DNA of 33,828 nucleotides from Isosphaera sp. (GTDB lineage Bacteria; Planctomycetota; Planctomycetia; Gemmatales; Gemmataceae): the NCBI GenBank assembly GCA_013822345.1, contig PNKH01000083.1, positions 1 to 33,828 on the forward strand. The letters are read 5' to 3'. Shown piece by piece: positions 27,979 through 33,828 of this stretch. Position 1 is the first letter of the stretch. Each line of letters begins with the position of its first letter. The notes below the pieces were generated by a model that saw only the letters and a program-made list of their open reading frames with translations, had not been told where the DNA came from and did no database searches. Position numbers and translations under genes: made by a program.

Positions 27979-30768
27979 ATGCCCGACCCGATCCCCACCT
28001 CGGACGAGTCCATGTCCGTCGGCCGGGACGAGGAGTCCCCGTTCGCCCGGGACGCGTTCGACGTGCTGATCCGCCGGGAGGAGGAGACCCGGGAGCGGTT
28101 CCGGCAGCGGGTGACGCTGACCATCGACGGGTACCCGGTGACGGTCCCGCGGGCGGTCCCGAAGACCGACTCGAAGGGGGACCGGGTCCGCGGCCCGGAC
28201 GGCGACTTCGTGTTCCGGACGACCACCATCCACGACGCCGCGGTCGAGCTGGTGAACCCCGGGACGTGGGCCCCGGACGGGGCCCGCGGGGCGCTCCCGG
28301 CCGGGGTGTGGACCGAGGCCGACCTGCGGGAGCGGATCCCGACCCTGTGCCACCAGCGGCACGTCCCGCCGGTCGGGGTGTGCCGGGTGTGCTCGGTCCA
28401 CGTGTCCAGCGCCAAGCGCGGGCGGCCGCCGCGGAAGCTGTTCCCGGCCTGCCAGCACTACGTCGAGCAGGACATGGTGGTGACCACCCGGCTCGGGGCC
28501 GACGGGTTCAACCCGAAGGCCCCGGAGACGGCCGACCGGAAGGCGGCCGCCCGGGCGGCCGCCGAGGTGAACACCGCGGTCCGGCTGCTGGCCGAGTTCC
28601 TGGCCGCCGACCACCACCTGCCGGCCCGCGGGGCGAAGCGGTACGACGACGAGCTGGGGGCGGTGGCGACGGTGCTGGAGGCGAACGAGACGCGGCCGCG
28701 GCTGGTCCGCTCACCCGAGCTGCCCGGGCGGAACGAGGGGAAGGCGCCGGCCGACCGGCGGCTGCCGCTGCCGGTGGTGACCGCCCCGGCCGACCCGGGG
28801 GTGAGCCGGGTGTGGGAGGAGTGGAACGAGGCGGTCGACGCCTCGTACCCGTACTCGTCCGGGACGGTGGTGGTGGACCACGACCGGTGCATCCTGTGCG
28901 ACCGGTGCGTCCGGGCGTGCAGCCAGGTGAAGCCGTTCAAGGTGATCGGGCACACCGGGAAGGGGTACCAGACGCGGGTCAGCTTCGACCTCGACCAGCT
29001 GATGGGGGAGTCGAGCTGCGTGCAGTGCGGGGAGTGCATGGTGAGCTGCCCGACCGGGGCCCTGTCGCTGCGGCGGCGGGTCCAGCCGCGGGCGTGGGAG
29101 GACTCCCCGGACAAGATCCCGGTCAACCCGAACCGCCCGTTCCCGGCCGGGTCCGGGTTCCTGACGGCGGACGAGATGCGGGACGTGTGGCTGCGGTACG
29201 ACAGCCCGACCCGGGGGCCGCGGGTGGTGTTCCCGTTCCGGGCCGTCCCGTACGCGTACCTGAAGTGGAACGAGGGGTCGGTCCGGCGGTGGGAGGTGCA
29301 GCCGGGGCAGGAGATGGAGCTGTGCTACGCCGGGGAGTACGGGACGACGGCGTTCCTGCTCCAGGGGACCGGGACGTTCGAGGTGTACCGGCAGAAGCCG
29401 AACACCCCGCCCCCGTGGCCGCGGCCGCCGGCCCGCCCGCGGCCCCGCGGGGGGAAGCCGCGGGACGAGTACGGGGAGTTCGCCACCATCGTGTTCGGGG
29501 ACGAGCTGGTGCTCGGGGAGATGGCCTGCCTGACCCAGCGGCCGCGGGCCGCCACGGTGGTCGCGGTGGCCGAGCCGGACAACCCGGGGATCGCCGTCCG
29601 GGTGGACGAGAACGGGTGGCCGGTGGCCCAGCTCGACTACACCACCCGCGGCCCGGTGGTGGTGTACGAGGTCACCCGGAACATGCTGGACATGATGCGG
29701 CGGGCGGCCGACGTCCGGGACGACGTGCGGGAGGTGTACACCGGGCGGGCGGTGGACGCGTGCGTCCACCGGGGGAAGCTGTTCGAGGGGCTGACCAAGC
29801 GGAGCGACCGCGACGAGGCGGTGATGTTCCTGCTCGGGGAGGGGGTGCGGGGCGGGGTCGAGGTGCGGCGGGTGGACACCGGGGACCGGGTGGTGGCCGA
29901 GGGCGACCTGGGGAGCGACTTCTACCTGATCCGGTTCGGGACGGTGAAGGTGTTCACCTCCGCCGGCGGGCGGGAGCAGGTGACCGCCCTGCTGTCCGAC
30001 GGGGACTACTTCGGGGAGCGGGCCCTGCTCGGGGACCGGCCGGGGGCCCGGTCGGCGACGGTCGCGGCCCTGGACCCGGTGGAGGTGGTGCGGGTGCCCG
30101 GGCCGGTGTTCCGCAAGCTGTGTAACAAGTTCCCGGCGGTGAGGGAGGCGCTGAAGGCCCGGGGGGACGCCCCGTCCCGGGACGCGGACTGGGACCGGGC
30201 CCCGGCCCGGGTGCGGGCCGAGTACGTCCGGCAGGGTCTGTACCAGGCCCAGAAGATGTTGGTCCTGGACCTCAAGAGTTGCACCCGGTGCGACGAGTGT
30301 ACCAAGGCGTGTGCCGACTCCCACCCGGAGGAGGAGAAGGGGAGCGGGCGGGAGCGGCCGGGGCACCCGCGGCTGTTGCGGGAGGGGCTGCGGTTCGGCG
30401 ACTTCCTGGTCGCCACCTCGTGCCGGTCGTGCAAGACCCCGTACTGCATGGAGGGGTGCCCGGTCGACGCCATCCACCGCCGCGGGGGCCAGTTGGAGGT
30501 GGTGATCGAGGACCACTGCATCGGGTGCGGGCTGTGCGAGCGGAACTGCCCGTACGGGGCGATCCACATGGTCCGGCGGGAGGAGCCGAACCCCGCCGCG
30601 GCCGGGTTCCCCGGCGGCGACCCGCACCGGACCGCCGCCCGGGTGGCGAAGAACTGCGACCTGTGCGAGGGGGGGGAGCCGCGGTGCGTCCGCGCCTGCC
30701 CGCACGACGCCGCCTTCCGGTGGGACGGCCAACACCTGCTCGGGGAGGTTGTTACACGACTGGGCTAA
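27979..30768 (+). CDS. Fe-S / tandem cyclic-nucleotide-binding / ferredoxin fusion protein
   Basis: The 929-residue soluble protein has three parts. (1) A NuoG/hydrogenase-like N-terminus: a [2Fe-2S] site (C124, C135, C138, C158) and two [4Fe-4S] sites (from C304, CILCDRCVRAC; from C347, CVQCGECMVSC). (2) Two cNMP-binding domains: the first (about 430-530) has LGEMACLTQRPRAATV, and the second (about 625-715) has YFGERALLGDRPGARSATV; both keep the Gly-Glu and Arg of the phosphate-binding cassette. (3) A DmsB/NrfC-like C-terminus with four [4Fe-4S] sites starting at C768, C815, C847 and C893. The His-Cys cluster of true NuoG is missing. ATG 27979 has gaggaagg upstream; a long open extension to 26707 overlaps NuoEF and is rejected. 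I infer an electron wire from NuoEF to the membrane subunits, controlled by a nucleotide or other small ligand. Confidence 0.9.
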   Translation: MPDPIPTSDESMSVGRDEESPFARDAFDVLIRREEETRERFRQRVTLTIDGYPVTVPRAVPKTDSKGDRVRGPDGDFVFRTTTIHDAAVELVNPGTWAPDGARGALPAGVWTEADLRERIPTLCHQRHVPPVGVCRVCSVHVSSAKRGRPPRKLFPACQHYVEQDMVVTTRLGADGFNPKAPETADRKAAARAAAEVNTAVRLLAEFLAADHHLPARGAKRYDDELGAVATVLEANETRPRLVRSPELPGRNEGKAPADRRLPLPVVTAPADPGVSRVWEEWNEAVDASYPYSSGTVVVDHDRCILCDRCVRACSQVKPFKVIGHTGKGYQTRVSFDLDQLMGESSCVQCGECMVSCPTGALSLRRRVQPRAWEDSPDKIPVNPNRPFPAGSGFLTADEMRDVWLRYDSPTRGPRVVFPFRAVPYAYLKWNEGSVRRWEVQPGQEMELCYAGEYGTTAFLLQGTGTFEVYRQKPNTPPPWPRPPARPRPRGGKPRDEYGEFATIVFGDELVLGEMACLTQRPRAATVVAVAEPDNPGIAVRVDENGWPVAQLDYTTRGPVVVYEVTRNMLDMMRRAADVRDDVREVYTGRAVDACVHRGKLFEGLTKRSDRDEAVMFLLGEGVRGGVEVRRVDTGDRVVAEGDLGSDFYLIRFGTVKVFTSAGGREQVTALLSDGDYFGERALLGDRPGARSATVAALDPVEVVRVPGPVFRKLCNKFPAVREALKARGDAPSRDADWDRAPARVRAEYVRQGLYQAQKMLVLDLKSCTRCDECTKACADSHPEEEKGSGRERPGHPRLLREGLRFGDFLVATSCRSCKTPYCMEGCPVDAIHRRGGQLEVVIEDHCIGCGLCERNCPYGAIHMVRREEPNPAAAGFPGGDPHRTAARVAKNCDLCEGGEPRCVRACPHDAAFRWDGQHLLGEVVTRLG

Positions 30769-30790
30769 CGAACTTCTCACCCGGATCGTG

Positions 30791-30796
30791 TATACT
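30791..30796 (+). promoter_or_regulatory. Possible -10 element before the first kinase gene
   Basis: TATACT matches the -10 consensus at 5 of 6 positions in the 68-base gap after the Fe-S fusion. No convincing -35 is found at 16-18 bases. It suggests that the kinase can be transcribed apart from the redox operon, but read-through is equally possible because no terminator hairpin is visible. Confidence 0.35.
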
Positions 30797-30836
30797 ATCT
30801 CCGCCGCCGGACGCCCCCCGCCCACAGGACGCAGTC

Positions 30837-32057
30837 ATGTCGGCCGACCCGGACCGGACCTTGGACTTCCGACCGGACCACGCGGACCCGTCGCCGGGGG
30901 CCGCCCCGGCGCCGCACTTCGAGACCGCCGAGGTGGCCCGCGGGGCGGAGACCGTCGGGATGAACCCACCCCCCCCGCCCCCGCCGCCGCCCGTCGACCC
31001 CGCCCTCCTCACCTTCCAGGCCGGCCCGGTCGACGAGCAGCGGTCGTCCGACTGGTCGACCCCGTCGGTCGTCCCGTTCCCCGGGTTCGAACTGGGCGAC
31101 GAGGTCGGCCGCGGGGCCGTCGGGGTGGTGTACCAGGCCCGGGACGCCGCCCACGACCGGACCGTCGCCCTGAAGGTGCTGCTGGAGGCCGCCCCGGACG
31201 CCCGGGCCCTCGGCCGGTTCCGCCGGGAGGCCGAGGCGGTCGAGCGCGTGCGGCACGAGAACGTGGTCGCGGTGTACGGGCACGGGGAGGCCGCCGGCCG
31301 GCCGTACCTCGTGATGGAGTTCTGCCCGAACGGCACCCTGACCGAGCGGCTCGCCGCCGCCCCGGCCGGGTTCCCGCCGGACGCCGCCGCCGAGCTGATC
31401 CGGAAGGTCGCCCGGGGGGTGGCCGCGGCCCACGCCGCCGGGGTGGTGCACCGGGACATCAAGCCGGGGAACGTCCTGTTCGACGCCGCCGGGGAGCCGA
31501 AGGTGTCCGACTTCGGGCTGGCCAAGTCGGGCGGCTCGGCCCTGCAGCTGACGGTGGCCGGGGACATCATGGGGACCCCGGCGTACATGGCCCCGGAGCA
31601 GGCGGCCGGGGAGGCGAAGGGGGCCGGCCCGCAGGCCGACGTGTGGTCGCTCGGGGTGATCCTGTACGAGTGCCTGACCGGGTTCCGGCCGTTCACCGGG
31701 CGGAACAACATCGCCGTCCTGGCGGCGGTGCAGGCGGCCGACCCGGACCCGGTCCGGAAGCTCGCCCCGCGGGTCCACCCGGACCTCGCCCGGGTCTGCC
31801 ACCGGTGCCTGGAGAAGGACCCGAAGGACCGGTACGCGGACGCCGGCGAGCTGGCCGCCGCCCTGTCGCTGGTGCTCGCCGGGCTGCCGCTGCCGGACCG
31901 GGCCGGCCGGTTCCGGTGGTGGCACCTGGCCGCCGCCGGGGCGGTGGTCGCCGGGCTGTCGGCCGGCGGCTGGTGGCTGACCCGCCCGGACCCGACCCCG
32001 CCGCCCGACTCCGGCGGCCGCACCGCCCCGGCCGAGCCGGGCTGCTCCGGCGGGTGA
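30837..32057 (+). CDS. Ser/Thr protein kinase, membrane-anchored
   Basis: The 406-residue protein has a disordered N-terminus with a run of nine prolines (MNPPPPPPPPPVDP), then a Hanks-type kinase domain (about 80-345): LGDEVGRGAVGVVYQARDAA, lysine K113 in VALKVLLEA, catalytic D207 in VVHRDIKPGNVLFD, D225 in VSDFGLAK, and MGTPAYMAPEQAAGEA. All key residues are present, so it should be active. A single transmembrane helix near residues 361-383 (WWHLAAAGAVVAGLSAGGWW) is followed by only about 20 Pro/Gly-rich residues, so there is no extracytoplasmic sensor. ATG 30837 begins right after the gap; its substrate is unknown. It directly follows the redox operon on the same strand, so a regulatory link is possible but unproven. 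Confidence 0.9.
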   Translation: MSADPDRTLDFRPDHADPSPGAAPAPHFETAEVARGAETVGMNPPPPPPPPPVDPALLTFQAGPVDEQRSSDWSTPSVVPFPGFELGDEVGRGAVGVVYQARDAAHDRTVALKVLLEAAPDARALGRFRREAEAVERVRHENVVAVYGHGEAAGRPYLVMEFCPNGTLTERLAAAPAGFPPDAAAELIRKVARGVAAAHAAGVVHRDIKPGNVLFDAAGEPKVSDFGLAKSGGSALQLTVAGDIMGTPAYMAPEQAAGEAKGAGPQADVWSLGVILYECLTGFRPFTGRNNIAVLAAVQAADPDPVRKLAPRVHPDLARVCHRCLEKDPKDRYADAGELAAALSLVLAGLPLPDRAGRFRWWHLAAAGAVVAGLSAGGWWLTRPDPTPPPDSGGRTAPAEPGCSGG

Positions 32058-32099
32058 GGCCCGCCCGACCGCCGTGCAGACCGGCCGGAGGTTTCGCCC

Positions 32100-33828
32100 G
32101 TGAACCCCGGCGACCCGACCGACTCCCTGCCCGCACCCGACACGCCTCCGTTCACCCTTCCCCAATCGCCGGACGACGTGGCCCGCTTGGCCGCGCCCGT
32201 CCCACCGCCCCGGACGTTCGCCAGGTACGAGGTCCTCGGGGAACTCGGCTGGGGCGGGATGGGTGTGGTGTACCGGGCCCGGCACGCCGCCACCGGCCAC
32301 GTCGTCGCCCTGAAGGTGATCCGCGGCGACCTGGGTGCGGACCGGGTGATGCTCGACCGGTTCCTCGCCGAGGCCCGTGCCGTCGCGCAGATCAACCACC
32401 CGCACGTCGTCCGGCTGTTCGAGTACGGGGAGCACGCCGGGACCCCGTACTTCACCCTCGAGTACCTGCCCGGCGGCACCCTGGCCGACCGGCTGCGGAA
32501 CGGGGCCCGGCTCCCCGAGCGGGAGGCCGCCGTGGTCGTCATGCAGGTGGCGGCCGGGGTGAGCGCCGCCCACGCCCAGGGGATCGTCCACCGGGACCTG
32601 AAGCCGGGGAACGTCCTGTTCGACGAGACCGGCAAGCCGAAGGTGGTGGACTTCGGCCTTGCCAAGTGGGCCGGGCTGGACCTGACCCGCACCGGGGCGA
32701 CGCTCGGGACCCCACGGTACATGTCCCCGGAGCAGGCGGGCGGGTCGAAGGCGGTCGGCCGGGCGGCGGACGTGTGGGCCCTGGGCGTGGTCCTGTACGA
32801 GTGCCTGACCGGCCGGCGGGCGTTCGACGGCGAGACGGTCGAGGAGGTGATGGCGAACGTCCTGGCCGCCCGGCCGCCGGAGTTCCCGCCGCAGGACCCG
32901 CCGGTCCCGGAGGAGCTGCGGCAGTTCTGCCGCCGCTGCCTGCAGAAGCGGCCGGAGGACCGGTACCCGTCGGCCGGGGACCTGGCCGCGGATCTGGCCG
33001 GGTACGTCGCCGGCGGGGTTGATGGGTCCGCCCCGGTCCGGCCGCGCCGGGGGTGGCGGTGGGTCGAGCGCGTCGGGATCGCGGCCGGCTCGGCGGCCGT
33101 CGCCGCGCTGCTGGTCGTGCTGCTCCGGCCGGTGCCGGTGCAACCTCCCGTTCCGGAAGCGGCGCCGGCGGCCGCGGCCGACTCGGGGCCGACCCCGCGA
33201 CTGGTATTACATGCCAGATCCGGGCCCGCCGGAGCGCTGGCATTCGTCAACGCGAACGAGGTGGTGGCCGGGTACGAGGACGGGTCGGTCCGGATCTGGG
33301 ACCTGGCCCGGGGAGAGGTGGCCAAGACGCTCACCCCGCGTCAGGGCGGGAACGTGTGGTCGGCCGACTTGTCCCCGGAGGTGGAGGTGCCGGCGGCGGA
33401 CGGGCAGCAGCCGCGGCGGGTCCGGTACTTGGTCACCCCGTCCGACGACTCCCAGGTCACGGTGTGGCGGCTGGACAGCTACCAAGTGTACCGGGTCTTC
33501 CCCCAGCCGACCTCGACCAAGGCGGCGGTGTTCAGCCCGGCGGACGCGAACCTGCTGGCCACCGGCGATCGGGCGGCGACCGTCCGGCTGTGGAACCTGG
33601 ACGCCCAGATCCCGGTCGAGCTGGCCGGGCACGCCGGGACGGTCCACGCCCTGGCGTTCAGCCCGGACGGGTCCCGGCTGGCCAGCGCCGGGAGCGACGG
33701 GACGGCCAAGGTGTGGGATGTCCGGGCGGTCCGGTGGGGCGGGCTGGAGGGGCCTGACAAACCGCTCCAGCAACTCGGCGAGCACGACGGGCCGGTGTAC
33801 GGGGTGGCGTTCAGCCCGGACGGGAGCC
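32100..33828 (+). CDS. Ser/Thr protein kinase with WD40 repeats (3' end beyond window)
   Basis: Translation from GTG 32100 is open to the window end (576 codons). GGAGG at 32087-32091, 8 bases upstream, fixes the start. The kinase domain (about 40-300) reads YEVLGELGWGGMGVVYRARH, K72 in VALKVIRGD, D166 in IVHRDLKPGNVLFD, D184 in VVDFGLAK, and GTPRYMSPEQAGGSK. A transmembrane helix follows (IAAGSAAVAALLVVLLRPV). The rest is a WD40 beta-propeller: VVAGYEDGSVRIWDLARGEV, LLATGDRAATVRLWNLDAQI, LAGHAGTVHALAFSPDGSRL, LASAGSDGTAKVWDV, then GEHDGPVYGVAFSPDGS at the edge. Kinase-WD40 fusions are abundant in planctomycetes; the propeller probably binds protein partners. The gap to the first kinase is 42 bases, so the two may be co-transcribed. 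Confidence 0.92.
   Translation, partial: MNPGDPTDSLPAPDTPPFTLPQSPDDVARLAAPVPPPRTFARYEVLGELGWGGMGVVYRARHAATGHVVALKVIRGDLGADRVMLDRFLAEARAVAQINHPHVVRLFEYGEHAGTPYFTLEYLPGGTLADRLRNGARLPEREAAVVVMQVAAGVSAAHAQGIVHRDLKPGNVLFDETGKPKVVDFGLAKWAGLDLTRTGATLGTPRYMSPEQAGGSKAVGRAADVWALGVVLYECLTGRRAFDGETVEEVMANVLAARPPEFPPQDPPVPEELRQFCRRCLQKRPEDRYPSAGDLAADLAGYVAGGVDGSAPVRPRRGWRWVERVGIAAGSAAVAALLVVLLRPVPVQPPVPEAAPAAAADSGPTPRLVLHARSGPAGALAFVNANEVVAGYEDGSVRIWDLARGEVAKTLTPRQGGNVWSADLSPEVEVPAADGQQPRRVRYLVTPSDDSQVTVWRLDSYQVYRVFPQPTSTKAAVFSPADANLLATGDRAATVRLWNLDAQIPVELAGHAGTVHALAFSPDGSRLASAGSDGTAKVWDVRAVRWGGLEGPDKPLQQLGEHDGPVYGVAFSPDGS

Overview
The window is very GC-rich. Its gene content points to a planctomycete of the Gemmataceae/Gemmatales type: an ECF sigma factor with a membrane-anchored C-terminal extension, Ser/Thr kinases (one carrying WD40 repeats), many multiheme c cytochromes, a chromosomal Rad52-family protein, and mosaic palindromic repeats of a kind I associate with this group. 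The genus cannot be fixed from the sequence alone. I see no rRNA, tRNA, CRISPR array, insertion sequence or phage module.

Left part (1-18143): the end of a TolC-like efflux gene; a frameshifted LysR regulator fused head-on to a cupin gene that has lost its 5' end; an ECF sigma factor (minus); a double HNH-like protein that overlaps the 3' end of a YgiQ-family radical SAM gene; a DUF4380-like/mutarotase-fold protein; a Nudix hydrolase; a CBS-PP2C phosphatase; a small secreted protein; a Rad52-family annealing protein next to topA (both minus); a membrane-anchored SurA/PpiD-like protein; and a circularly permuted ATP-grasp enzyme. Perfect palindromes with 25-37 bp arms sit just after several stop codons. 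Two more lie in frame inside ygiQ and topA.

Middle/right part (18361-30768): a contiguous redox locus built around a divergent intergenic region (23152-23418). Leftward runs a three-gene operon of related pentaheme c cytochromes. Rightward runs a four-gene operon encoding a diheme cytochrome b-like membrane protein, a membrane-anchored decaheme cytochrome c, a NuoE-NuoF fusion with NAD(H)/FMN and Fe-S sites, and a 929-residue Fe-S protein. That last protein joins a NuoG/hydrogenase-like N-terminus, two tandem cyclic-nucleotide-binding domains and a DmsB/NrfC-like four-cluster ferredoxin. Together they encode about 25 c hemes, about 2 b hemes, about 7 iron-sulfur clusters in the large fusion, and 2 more in NuoEF. 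My reading is an NAD(H)-linked transmembrane electron conduit with a built-in ligand-sensing module. This is the best candidate for an undescribed system here.

Right end (30837-33828): two Ser/Thr protein kinase genes in the same direction. The second carries WD40 repeats and runs off the window. Apart from 23152-23418, intergenic gaps are under 200 bases.
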